The translations under genes were made by a program, and so were the position numbers. The notes beneath the pieces are model-generated. The model was not told where the DNA came from and searched no databases. It was given only the letters and a program-made list of their open reading frames with translations. From Salinivirgaceae bacterium (GTDB lineage: Bacteria > Bacteroidota > Bacteroidia > Bacteroidales > Salinivirgaceae), in the NCBI GenBank assembly GCA_028709085.1, contig JAQVXQ010000006.1:1-33245 (forward strand): a DNA stretch of 33,245 nucleotides, read 5' to 3'. Of the stretch, positions 5,170 through 13,708 are shown piece by piece. Within the stretch, counting starts at the first letter, position 1. Each line of letters opens with the position of its first letter.

Positions 5170-6141
5170 CTAATATACAAGCAAATTACATCCTCGAACA
5201 TCGCTGTAGTCGAACCGGCCTAATATTTCAAAACTGTTTGCGCCGTTCTTTTTTCCAATATCGTTGGTTTGAATAAATGCACACGAAAATTGGTTTGCTA
5301 AATCGATAATATTCACTCCTCCTGTGTTATTCTCGCTGGGCTTAAGTGGGTTATAAGGGTCATACAGCGACACTTGCATCCATGGTGGAGTTTCAAAAAC
5401 CCCATTGCCTTTTGAGTATGCTTGGCTCAACAGTTCGGTCATTCCATATTCACTATGGATATGCGACACGCCCAGCGATTTGCAAAGTATGGTATGTAGT
5501 TCTTCTCTGGGTACTTCAGCTCTGCGCCCTTTCATGCCGCCAGTTTCCATCACAATGGTCGATTTTAGTTGCATCGAAAATTGCTCGGCAAAATCCAACA
5601 AGGCAAACGAAACGCCCATTAAAATGGTTGGAATACTATTTTGTTCATTAACAATTAGTTGCTTATGCAAATCGTCGATGTTATTTAAGTAGAATCCACT
5701 TTCGGAATATCGGCTCATTTGAATCATCGACTCGGCCATATAAATTAGGGACGAACCTTCTCGTTCGAGGTACGAAGGCAATAGAAATAGAAAGCAAAAA
5801 TCCGCCGGATCGCCATAAAAATGGCGGAATGCATTTATAAAGCTTTGTTCATAGAGCTTTAGGTCGGCCACGGCATGGGTCGATTGTCCGGTTCCTGTTG
5901 TGGAGCTTGATTTGAAAAGAATTTCAGGTTTGTTTGCTCCTCGATAAATAGAGTGCGATTTAAAAAATTCCACCGGTAAAAATGGGATTTCGTTGAGTTT
6001 TGAAACTTTATTGGGGTCTATATTTAGATTCTCGATAAATTGCTTGTACAGTTCTACTTCGTTTGCCTGCGTCTTAAAAAGGGAAATAGCATGGTCTTGA
6101 AAGTCGTTCCTGTTGTTTTTCGTTCGATTGAAAATGTCCAT
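5170..6141 (-). CDS. LuxE-family acyl-protein synthetase / acyltransferase
   Basis: This 323-residue protein has the LuxE (acyl-protein synthetase) layout: FFKSHSIYRG near the N-terminus, the phosphate-loop-like KSSSTTGTGQS (about 78-88), METGGMKGRR in the middle, SEYGMTELLSQ (the acyl-adenylate motif, about 232-242) and GRFDYSDVRGCNLL at the C-terminus. The length is near the family norm of 320-370. LuxE proteins activate a carboxylic acid as an acyl-AMP and pass it to an enzyme cysteine. Bacteroidota carry many copies without lux genes, often near cell-surface or lipid genes. No luxC, luxD or acyl carrier protein gene adjoins it here, so the substrate is unknown. The start at 6141 is the only sensible ATG. 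The gene ends just before repeat copy B. Confidence 0.85.
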   Translation of the reverse strand: MDIFNRTKNNRNDFQDHAISLFKTQANEVELYKQFIENLNIDPNKVSKLNEIPFLPVEFFKSHSIYRGANKPEILFKSSSTTGTGQSTHAVADLKLYEQSFINAFRHFYGDPADFCFLFLLPSYLEREGSSLIYMAESMIQMSRYSESGFYLNNIDDLHKQLIVNEQNSIPTILMGVSFALLDFAEQFSMQLKSTIVMETGGMKGRRAEVPREELHTILCKSLGVSHIHSEYGMTELLSQAYSKGNGVFETPPWMQVSLYDPYNPLKPSENNTGGVNIIDLANQFSCAFIQTNDIGKKNGANSFEILGRFDYSDVRGCNLLVY

Positions 6142-6240
6142 AATTAGATACTTTATGGCACTCCTAACAATTTTGAAGCCATAATGTTATCCATCAGGAG
6201 AGATAGAGTGACAGTAAATTGTATTTCGGGGGAGATTTTA

Positions 6241-6272
6241 TAAAAAAAAGCCGATTATTAACCGGCTTTTTT
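6241..6272 (-). terminator. Rho-independent terminator after tRNA-Val
   Basis: An AAGCCG/CGGCTT stem flanked by runs of A and T forms a symmetric hairpin with at least 7 T on the minus strand. It starts 2 nt beyond the tRNA 3' end and may also act on plus-strand transcripts. Confidence 0.85.
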
Positions 6273-6274
6273 TG

Positions 6275-6349
6275 TGGGTCGTACTGGATTCGAACCAGTG
6301 ACTTCTACCCTGTCAAGGTAGCACTCTAAACCAACTGAGCTAACGACCC
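6275..6349 (-). tRNA. tRNA-Val(GAC)
   Basis: On the minus strand GGGTCGT pairs with ACGACCC in the acceptor stem, with discriminator A. The D arm reads GCTCAGTTGG. The anticodon stem CTACC/GGTAG holds the loop TTGACAG, giving anticodon GAC (Val). The T arm contains GGTTCGAATCC. The CCA end is not encoded. A consensus -7 box lies just upstream and a terminator follows directly, so it is a single-gene transcript. Confidence 0.95.
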
Positions 6350-6359
6350 AAAGGGAGCA

Positions 6360-6367
6360 CAAAGATA
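6360..6367 (-). promoter_or_regulatory. -7 box of tRNA-Val
   Basis: The minus strand reads TATCTTTG, matching TAnnTTTG exactly, 10 bp before the mature tRNA 5' end, the distance expected for a tRNA promoter. The 330 bp from 6368 to 6697 show no gene. Confidence 0.6.
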
Positions 6368-6697
6368 TAAAAATTCTTAAATGAAGCGGCTAATTGATGT
6401 GCTTTTGATAAATTCTTTTTTTTGAGGGGGTTAAAATAGAATCTATAAAATAGGAAAACTAAAGAGATATTTGTTGTGTTATGTTTTCGAAAAATGAATA
6501 AGGTATGAAACCTCGTTTTTTTTTGCATATGCACTTTGTGTGACAACTATTTGTTGAATTATCGGTAAGGAATAAATTTAGTTTCGTCGCCTTTTATTTT
6601 AGTAATGATTATTTCCTTTGTTTTTGCAAAGTGTTTTGTTTAAATGGATCGTTTTTATTTCTTGTAATTGGACAACAAACGGTTAATCTTGTTCTTC

Positions 6698-8749
6698 TTA
6701 AAACTTCATTTTTTGAATTCTTATTGCATTTAAAATTGCCAATAAGGCAACACCAACATCTGCAAAAACTGCTTCCCACATGGTAGCCAAACCTCCTGCG
6801 CCGAGGGCTAAAACAATACCTTTTATTAAAAATGCCATAGTAATATTTTGCCAAACAATCCTTTTTGTTTGTTTCCCGATTTTTATTGCCATTGGAATTT
6901 TACTTGGCATGTCGTCTTGTATTACCACGTCTGCTGTCTCTATCGTGGCATCACTTCCAAGACCACCCATTGCAATACCAACACTGCTCAATGCCACTAC
7001 TGGTGCGTCATTTACGCCATCGCCTACAAAGGCTACGGAGCCGCTTTTTGCCATTATTTCTCTCACTTTATTTACTTTGTCCTCGGGCAATAAATCGCCA
7101 AAAGCATGAGCAATTCCAAGTTGTTGAGCCACAAATTGAACAACCGTATTTTTGTCTCCACTCAACATTGTGGTTTTTACTCCCAGTGCTTTTAGTTTGT
7201 TTATAGTAATTTGGGCATCTTCTTTTATGGAATCTGCAATGGTCAAAAACCCTACAAATTTCTGATCGTAAGCAATGGCAATTAATGTATAAACTATTGT
7301 TGTTGGATCGATGTTGTATTCAATGGAAAACATATCCATTAGCTTTAAATTCCCGACCAATAATTCTTTCCCATTAATGTGCGCTTTTAATCCATGACCT
7401 GGAAATTCCTCCACGTTTTTAAGTTCAATTGTATTGTCAACTTCACCTACAAAATTGTGAATGGCGGTTGCAATTGGATGAGTACTTTGGTTTTCTAAAG
7501 CATTTGCCATTTGTAACATTTCCGTTTTATTGAACTCCGGTTTCAGGTTCACTTCTTGGACTTTGAAAACGCCTTCAGTCATTGTGCCTGTTTTGTCCAT
7601 CACCACATTTTTAATTGTTGCAATAATGTCTAAAAAGTTGCCTCCTTTGAATAAAATCCCATTTTTACTGGCAGCTCCAATCCCTCCAAAATAGCCCAAC
7701 GGAATACTAATTACCAAGGCGCAAGGACACGAGATAACTAAGAAAACTAACGCTCTATAAAGCCACTGACTGAAAATATAACTATCTACAAAAAAATAAG
7801 GAATGATACATATGAGCGTTGCTAAAAGGACCACAAATGGGGTGTAAATTTTTGCAAATTTTCTAATGAATAATTCGGTGGGTGCTTTTTGGGATGTTGC
7901 ATCTTGCACCAGTTGTAAAATTTTACTTAACTTACTATCGGTGTATGCGGTTGTAACTGTTACTTCTGAAATTTTGTTTAGGTTTATCATGCCTGCCAAA
8001 ACTGTTTCACCTTTCAATTTCGTGTCAGGCTTGCTTTCGCCAGTAAGTGCTGAGCTGTTGAATGTAGCATTTTCGGAAATTAACGTTCCGTCAAGACCTA
8101 GTTTTTCTCCTGCTTTGAGTTGAATGATGTCACCAATGTTTGCATCTTCAGCTTTTATGGTTTTGGTTTGGTTGTTCAGTAGTATAGTTACTTCGTCTGG
8201 TCGCAGATCAAGTAAGGTTTTGATATTCGCCTTTGCTTTTGTTACTGCAAGTGTCTGGAACACTTCACCAATGGTATAAAACAACATTACTGCTACGCCC
8301 TCAGGATATTCGCCAATGGCAAATGCTCCGATGGTAGCAATCGACATTAATAAGAATTCGGAGAATACTTCGCCTTTGCTAATGCTCCCAATTGCTTCTT
8401 TTAAAACTGGAAAACCAACGGGTAAATAGGCTAAAATATACCAACTAATTCTTACCCAATCTGTAAACCAAGTTTGCGGAAAAAAGTGATCGAAATTAAT
8501 GGCAAGCCCCAATAGAACAAAAGAAATAACAGCCGGTAAAAACACTTTAAACATATTGTCGTCACCAATGGAATGGTCGTGGTCGTCTCCGTGGGTCTTT
8601 ACATTTTTAAAAATAGGTTCATTTGTGGCACAACAACCAGCTTCTTTGTTTCCTTTTTTTAGGTTTTTGTTTGCAACGGAGTTTATTTTCTCTTCTAAAG
8701 TGCAACACAGTTGCTTGCCACTTTTGTCATATATATGTTTATGTTCCAT
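6698..8749 (-). CDS. P1B-type heavy-metal efflux ATPase (Zn/Cd/Pb type)
   Basis: This is a 683-residue P-type ATPase. Membrane segments 1-4 precede the actuator motif SALTGESKP (about 233-241). The metal-site motif in the sixth helix is SCPCALV (340-346), the phosphorylation site DKTGTMTEG starts at Asp385, the nucleotide-domain STHPIATAI is near 420-430, and the hinge GDGVNDAPVVALSSVGIAMG is near 600. The SCPC form with the following helix pattern fits ZntA/CadA-type exporters of Zn2+, Cd2+ and Pb2+. The N-terminus lacks a classical HMA domain (no GMxCxxC). It has two CC pairs (15-16, 39-40) and a His/Asp-rich stretch (HGDDHDHS, 53-60), presumably metal-binding. No ArsR or MerR regulator adjoins it. 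The substrate is inferred from family motifs. Confidence 0.92.
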   Translation of the reverse strand: MEHKHIYDKSGKQLCCTLEEKINSVANKNLKKGNKEAGCCATNEPIFKNVKTHGDDHDHSIGDDNMFKVFLPAVISFVLLGLAINFDHFFPQTWFTDWVRISWYILAYLPVGFPVLKEAIGSISKGEVFSEFLLMSIATIGAFAIGEYPEGVAVMLFYTIGEVFQTLAVTKAKANIKTLLDLRPDEVTILLNNQTKTIKAEDANIGDIIQLKAGEKLGLDGTLISENATFNSSALTGESKPDTKLKGETVLAGMINLNKISEVTVTTAYTDSKLSKILQLVQDATSQKAPTELFIRKFAKIYTPFVVLLATLICIIPYFFVDSYIFSQWLYRALVFLVISCPCALVISIPLGYFGGIGAASKNGILFKGGNFLDIIATIKNVVMDKTGTMTEGVFKVQEVNLKPEFNKTEMLQMANALENQSTHPIATAIHNFVGEVDNTIELKNVEEFPGHGLKAHINGKELLVGNLKLMDMFSIEYNIDPTTIVYTLIAIAYDQKFVGFLTIADSIKEDAQITINKLKALGVKTTMLSGDKNTVVQFVAQQLGIAHAFGDLLPEDKVNKVREIMAKSGSVAFVGDGVNDAPVVALSSVGIAMGGLGSDATIETADVVIQDDMPSKIPMAIKIGKQTKRIVWQNITMAFLIKGIVLALGAGGLATMWEAVFADVGVALLAILNAIRIQKMKF

Positions 8750-8957
8750 ATCTTACAGATTGTTTATTAAGTTGTGGAATAACAATGAAAACTCTTTCTA
8801 CAATTTGAAATCCACATTTGTTGACACACAATGTCGTTAATTCACTATAATTAATTTTAACACAGCATTTTTCGTGCTATGTTTTGCGTCTGATGAGTTA
8901 GTTGTGCGAAATCCCCCATCTGCTTATGTTTGAGGAGAATTGCTACTACTAAGGTGG

Positions 8958-9806
8958 TTATGTTGTTCCAAATATTTTATGTTTACTTCTGAGTTTTGGA
9001 GCAACTTCTTCAAAATCTTGTTCTTTTTCAAATTCGATCATCAAATTGCTTCCAACTAAAATTTTCGGATTTATGGCGATTCTGAAAACTTCGCCATAAA
9101 TTGCTTTCTTTTCTCTCATTTCGTAATCTTTATTTTTTCTTAAATTTTTTGTATATGATATACAATTGGAAATAAGTATAAATGGATAAAATATAGGCAA
9201 TAGTAGTAGAGAAGTTGACTTTATTCCTGTATAATGATATTTTTTAATTCTAAATCCGGATAATTTTGCCAAAACCCTTAGCTTTTGTATTCCAATTAGG
9301 AACACATGTCCGAAATATATTTCACTTGTGATTTCTTGTTTCGACATCCAAATACTGTCAAGTTCATTGGGGGGCATCGTTGAATTAAATCGCTCACATT
9401 CAGATAACAAGTAGCTTAATTTTGCACGAAGATTCGAATAGTTTGGCGTAGTTATCAATAATATCCCATTGGGTTTTAGTACTCTATTGAATTCTTTTAA
9501 AGCTAGATATTGGTCGCTAAAGTGCTCAATACCTTCTTGACAAATCAATGCATCAACCGACTTCTTTTCAATTGGTAATCCATCTTTTATATTGGCTCTT
9601 TTACAATCGATCCCTTCGATTTCAAAATATTCGGGAAATAAATCCATCGGTATTGGAAAAGCATCTATATCGTTTAAAATTCTTGATGTTATGCCATTCC
9701 CGGCAGGGAAATCAACAACCTTTTTGCCCTTAAATAAATCAATGTTTTCAATCAAATATTTTTTTACATAATATTTAATACTTTTTGGATCGTCTTCGTA
9801 TTTCAT
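8958..9806 (-). CDS. Class I SAM-dependent methyltransferase
   Basis: This 282-residue protein has the Rossmann methyltransferase signature: VVDFPAGNGITSRIL (motif I, about 30-44), an acidic end of strand 2 near 56-63, GLPIEKKSVDALICQEGIEHF (motif IV/V region) and FNRVLKPNGILLITTPN (motif VI). This resembles the Methyltransf_11/UbiE class that acts on small molecules or lipid and sugar intermediates. A hydrophobic stretch near 205-225 (LLLLPIFYPFILI) may associate with the membrane. There are no neighbouring pathway genes that fix the substrate: upstream on the same strand is an intergenic region, and 208 bp downstream the heavy-metal ATPase begins. Confidence 0.85.
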   Translation of the reverse strand: MKYEDDPKSIKYYVKKYLIENIDLFKGKKVVDFPAGNGITSRILNDIDAFPIPMDLFPEYFEIEGIDCKRANIKDGLPIEKKSVDALICQEGIEHFSDQYLALKEFNRVLKPNGILLITTPNYSNLRAKLSYLLSECERFNSTMPPNELDSIWMSKQEITSEIYFGHVFLIGIQKLRVLAKLSGFRIKKYHYTGIKSTSLLLLPIFYPFILISNCISYTKNLRKNKDYEMREKKAIYGEVFRIAINPKILVGSNLMIEFEKEQDFEEVAPKLRSKHKIFGTT

Positions 9807-10349
9807 CTTTTATTTTTTATTCTTATTTTGTGTGGTGTGTATTAAATGCAAAGTACTGGATTTATGAAGACAAGCTTTTCTGCCAACGTTGATTTGTATT
9901 TTGGGCTAAAGACCTCATATTTAGAATGCAATCCACATTAAAGTGAATCTATTGTGATGGTTTAGACAGGTCAGAATAAGTTCCAAAAATACAAAATATT
10001 ATTAACAGACCGTGTAATGAGTGTCTGTTTGTTTTCAGAGAATTTGTTATTTCGATACTGGGACAAATTTTGAGAAACTTCGCCATTAAAGTAGGTTGGT
10101 GCTTGCTGTTAAAATGCCTAGGATTATAATGATCTCTCCTTTACCTGTTGCATTTAGGTTGTTTGTTTTAAATTGGGGTTATTATCAAAGCCATAAAAAA
10201 ACGCACAGAGTAAGGTTTCCTTCTCGGAGAGGTATTTATATACACGAGTAGATTGCCTTAAACGCATGTTCAAAAAAGCATTAAAAGAAGGCTTTGTTCA
10301 AGGATTGAGGCACTTTTTTATGTATTTTTGGGAAAAAGAGAACGATTTC
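9807..10349. other. Intergenic region between divergent genes, no gene seen
   Basis: The 543 bp between the methyltransferase and the peptidase start show no credible gene. On the minus strand TATTTTTG at 9991-9984 matches the -7 consensus and could serve the methyltransferase with a leader of about 170 nt. An open frame reaches back from the peptidase to 10266, but it lacks signal-peptide character and is taken as non-coding. Confidence 0.4.
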
Positions 10350-12416
10350 ATGAAAACAAAATTACAACTTGCTTTGCTGGTAATGCTTATGAGTTTTTGC
10401 CAGCTCTATGCTCAGAATTTTAATATTGAATATAAAAAGTTTGACTCACTATCAAATATTTCTAAACTGGTGCATCAAGTTGCCATTGTTCCCAAGTGGA
10501 CTGATAGTGTGAGTTTTACGTATGAGATAAGAGAGGAGGGTGCATTAAAAAACTATAGTGTTAATATACTAAAGAGGTCAAAAGTCTTGATTGACAAAGA
10601 GTTAATGAGTGCTAAATCCGACTCCACATTTTTAAAAAGAGATCATCCAAAGGTTATTGTATCGCCTGATGGTAAATGGGAGGCCTATGTTACGGATTTT
10701 AATATCTGGTTACGAGCAACGGGGGATAAAAACGAAAGCGATTTAACATCTAAAAAAGAGATACAACTTAGTTTTGACGGTACAGAAAACCTCTTTTATT
10801 CGCAAATCAACTGGTCTCCAGATTCAAAAAAAATTGCTGCCATACAAACCTTAGAGGCCAAAAGGCATAGGATTCCTCTTCTGGAGTCGGCACCAACAGA
10901 TCAGAAACAGCCAAAACTTCAATGGCGGGACTACTATAAACCAGGAGATGTTATACCGGTTAATCGTCCGACTTTGTTCAATATTGAGCAAAAAACGAAA
11001 ATAGAAATAGACACAAAAGAGTTTGCAAATCCGTACCAACTTTTTTTTAGAAAATGGTCGAATGATTCAGGTTGGTTCAGTTTTGATTTTAATCAAAGAG
11101 GTCATCAAACGTATCAGATTGTAAACGTTGATGCTCAGAATGGAAGCGTCAGCATTGTTGTAAATGAGCATTTTAATACCTTTGTTCATTATGGAAGGAA
11201 TTTTATATACTATACCGAGGATACCAAAAATATTATATGGTCTTCTGAGAGAGATGGGTGGAGACATCTGTATCAAATTGATGCGGTAAGTGGAACGATA
11301 AAAAGAGCGTTAACAAAAGGCAAGTGGGTAGTAAGAGAGGTTGTTAAAGTAAACGAAAAGGATGATTATATAATTTTTTCTGCAAATGGGAAAAACAAGG
11401 GGGAGGATCCTTACAATTTGCACTACTATCGTATGAATATGGATGGAAGCCGTTTGACAGAATTGACCCCTGAAAATGCAAATCACAAAGCGACTTTCTC
11501 TCCCGATAATAAATATTTTATAGACGTTTATTCGCGTCCAGATTTGGAGCCTATATCTGTAGTTCGCTCTGCCGAAGATGGAAGTGTATTGATGGAGTTA
11601 GGGAGAGCTGATATTTCTGAATTGTTGACATTTGGTTGGTGCAGACCAGAGGTGTTTTCTGCTCGGGGAAGAGATGGAGTTACCGATATTTGGGGGACCA
11701 TATACAGACCATCAACATTTGACCCATCCCAAAAATATCCCGTAGTAGAGTACATTTATGCAGGCCCGCACGATGCTCACGTTACCAAAGATTTTGCAGC
11801 TTATATGCGATTCTCCAAATTGATGGAGATGGGCTTTATTGTGGTTACGATTGACGGAATGGGCACCGCTAACCGGTCAAAAACTTTTCACGATGTATGT
11901 TGGAGAGACCTTAAAGATGCTGGATTTCCAGACAGAATCCTCTGGATTAAAACAGTGTCGGCAAAATATCCTTCAGTGGATGTAAATCGGGGAGTGGGCA
12001 TATACGGATACTCTGCAGGGGGGCAGAATGCAATGTCGGCACTACTTTTTCAGGGCGATTTTTATAAAACTGCGGTCTCTCTGTGTGGCTGTCACGATAA
12101 CAGAATGGATAAGATTTGGTGGAACGAGCAGTGGATGGGGTATCCTATTGGTCCGTGGTATTCAGCTTCCTCAAATGTTGACAATGCGCACTTGTTGGAT
12201 GGAGATCTATTACTGATTAATGGAGAACTTGATGATAATGTAGATCCTGCTTCTACTCTACAAGTGGTGGATGCACTTGTTAAAGCCGGAAAAGATTTCG
12301 AACAACTCTACTTGCCAGGACACGGACACTCACTGGGGTCTGATTATATAACCAAACGTGTGTTTGAATTTTTCTGGAGAAAGATGCAAATCAACCATAA
12401 TGGGAGCGTAAAATAA
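10350..12416 (+). CDS. Secreted S9-family (DPP IV-like) prolyl peptidase
   Basis: From the ATG at 10350 the product is 688 residues with a clean signal peptide (MKTKLQLALLVMLMSFCQLYAQ). A further 28 codons are open upstream, but they are charged and would bury the signal. The N-terminal half shows beta-propeller repeats (VSPDGKWEAYVTDFN, INWSPDSKKIA, FSPDNKYFIDVY), as in DPPIV_N. The C-terminal alpha/beta hydrolase has the nucleophile in GYSAGG (Ser555), an acid in NGELDDNVDP (about 628) and the His in GHGHSLG. These are the S9B dipeptidyl-peptidase landmarks, so it should cleave dipeptides, often after Pro, in the periplasm or at the surface. The typical family length is 700-740. It is a stand-alone gene with no obvious partner. 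Confidence 0.9.
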   Translation: MKTKLQLALLVMLMSFCQLYAQNFNIEYKKFDSLSNISKLVHQVAIVPKWTDSVSFTYEIREEGALKNYSVNILKRSKVLIDKELMSAKSDSTFLKRDHPKVIVSPDGKWEAYVTDFNIWLRATGDKNESDLTSKKEIQLSFDGTENLFYSQINWSPDSKKIAAIQTLEAKRHRIPLLESAPTDQKQPKLQWRDYYKPGDVIPVNRPTLFNIEQKTKIEIDTKEFANPYQLFFRKWSNDSGWFSFDFNQRGHQTYQIVNVDAQNGSVSIVVNEHFNTFVHYGRNFIYYTEDTKNIIWSSERDGWRHLYQIDAVSGTIKRALTKGKWVVREVVKVNEKDDYIIFSANGKNKGEDPYNLHYYRMNMDGSRLTELTPENANHKATFSPDNKYFIDVYSRPDLEPISVVRSAEDGSVLMELGRADISELLTFGWCRPEVFSARGRDGVTDIWGTIYRPSTFDPSQKYPVVEYIYAGPHDAHVTKDFAAYMRFSKLMEMGFIVVTIDGMGTANRSKTFHDVCWRDLKDAGFPDRILWIKTVSAKYPSVDVNRGVGIYGYSAGGQNAMSALLFQGDFYKTAVSLCGCHDNRMDKIWWNEQWMGYPIGPWYSASSNVDNAHLLDGDLLLINGELDDNVDPASTLQVVDALVKAGKDFEQLYLPGHGHSLGSDYITKRVFEFFWRKMQINHNGSVK

Positions 12417-12534
12417 ACGTCTTAACTCGACATAAAAAAGATAGTGATAGGGTTGTTTTTTTTGCTTGCACCTCTGGTAGAGTAGCGTTTTGAACAAACT
12501 CGACCAGGGCGCAAAACCGTTGATGGCCATATTT

Positions 12535-13323
12535 TTATTCAATCCAAAAGTTTCCAATCGAATATGTTTTTGCTTGTCCACTGATTATCACACGACTCCC
12601 TTTGTCTTCACAATAAAGTTTTCCTGTTCGCTCTGATACTTGAAGGGCATAAAGTTCTTTTTTATTAAGTCGGGCTGCCCAAAAGGGGATTAATGAACAA
12701 TGAGCCGAACCCGTTACTGGATCTTCCAGAATGGAGGCTTGAGGTGTAAAAAATCGGGAAACAAAATCGCACTTATCACCAATTGCAGTCACAATAACTC
12801 CACCAGGGTCTAGGTTGATTTGATCAAACAATTGTCGATCAATTTTAATATTCCTAATCTCTGTTTCGGTTTTATACACTAATACATAGTCCCTAGCCTT
12901 TAAAACTTCGTTCGGTTTTATGTTTAACGATTCTAAAATCGTCTCGGGCAAATGGTCTGCAGTCGGCATTCTTGAAGGAAAAATCATTTTGTAAATACCG
13001 TTCTCTACTAAAACGTTCAAATCTCCACTTAACGTCTCAAAAACAATGTTATCGCTTTTGTATTTAAGTATTGTTTTCAAACAATGTGCCGCTGCAAGAG
13101 TGGCATGACCACACAGATCCATTTCAATTTCGGGCGTAAACCAACGTAAATGGATTTTATCCCCTTTGTTTACAAAAAAAGCGGTTTCAGCAACCGAGTT
13201 TTCCTTCGCTATTTGCAGCATGATATCCTTCGTCAGCCATTTGTCAAGCGGAACTATACAGGCTGGATTTCCGCCAAATACTTTGTCTGTAAATGCGTCA
13301 ATTTGATAAAGAGTATATTTCAT
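12535..13323 (-). CDS. PhzF-family isomerase/epimerase
   Basis: This 262-residue protein begins MKYTLYQIDAFTDKVFGGNP, the standard PhzF opening. The catalytic Glu is in NSVAETAFF (Glu46), followed by RWFTPEIEMDLCGHATLAAA (about 60-79). The second lobe repeats the fold, with RFFTPQASILEDPVTGSAHC near 190-210. PhzF proteins are two-lobed, diaminopimelate-epimerase-like enzymes. The phenazine member isomerises a dihydroanthranilate, but most bacterial homologues have no known substrate. There are no phenazine genes here, so phenazine synthesis should not be inferred. It is a single-gene unit with a candidate promoter at 13408-13415, convergent with the peptidase gene. Confidence 0.88.
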   Translation of the reverse strand: MKYTLYQIDAFTDKVFGGNPACIVPLDKWLTKDIMLQIAKENSVAETAFFVNKGDKIHLRWFTPEIEMDLCGHATLAAAHCLKTILKYKSDNIVFETLSGDLNVLVENGIYKMIFPSRMPTADHLPETILESLNIKPNEVLKARDYVLVYKTETEIRNIKIDRQLFDQINLDPGGVIVTAIGDKCDFVSRFFTPQASILEDPVTGSAHCSLIPFWAARLNKKELYALQVSERTGKLYCEDKGSRVIISGQAKTYSIGNFWIE

Positions 13324-13407
13324 TGTGTCGAATTTTTAAATTTGTTTATGAACGTGTGTGTTACTGCGTTCGAGTGATATTTTTGTTTCATATTTTATTT
13401 AGTCAAA

Positions 13408-13415
13408 CAAATATA
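13408..13415 (-). promoter_or_regulatory. Candidate -7 box of the phzF-like gene
   Basis: The minus strand reads TATATTTG, matching TAnnTTTG, about 85 bp before the ATG at 13323. No TTG lies at the usual -33 spacing. A strong palindrome sits just upstream. Confidence 0.45.
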
Positions 13416-13438
13416 ATAAAACAAGTTTTCATTTTGGG

Positions 13439-13464
13439 TGCTTCCTACAATAATGTAGGAAGCA
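13439..13464. promoter_or_regulatory. 11-bp perfect palindrome, operator or hairpin
   Basis: TGCTTCCTACA (13439-13449) pairs perfectly with TGTAGGAAGCA (13454-13464) around an ATAA loop. It lies 24 bp upstream of the candidate phzF -7 box, in the gene-free stretch 13324-13708. There is no T tract on either side, so an operator is more likely than a terminator. Confidence 0.5.
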
Positions 13465-13708
13465 TTACATTTAGTACGTATAAAAACATCAAAATGAACA
13501 ATTCAAAACCTCTATTTTACGAAAATAAAAATTGACTTCGAATCGCGAAGCAAATATTTAAAACATGTTATCTTAATCTGACTTGACAGTTGTTTTATTC
13601 CTATATACATTTCATTAACAGACATGGAATCGACCTTTATTTTCTTGTTTGCTACTATCGTTCTTTTCACGTACATTTGTTATCCTTGCACTTAAATGGA
13701 AATGGAAT

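Noticed and set aside
5170-6141. Bioluminescence (lux) function from the LuxE match
   Set aside because: No luxA, B, C or D genes are present. Lone LuxE-family proteins are common in Bacteroidota.
10266-10349. 28-codon upstream extension of the S9 peptidase
   Set aside because: It would put charged residues before an otherwise standard signal peptide. The ATG at 10350 explains secretion.
12535-13323. Phenazine biosynthesis from the PhzF match
   Set aside because: PhzF homologues are widespread without phenazine genes, and none of the other phz genes is here.
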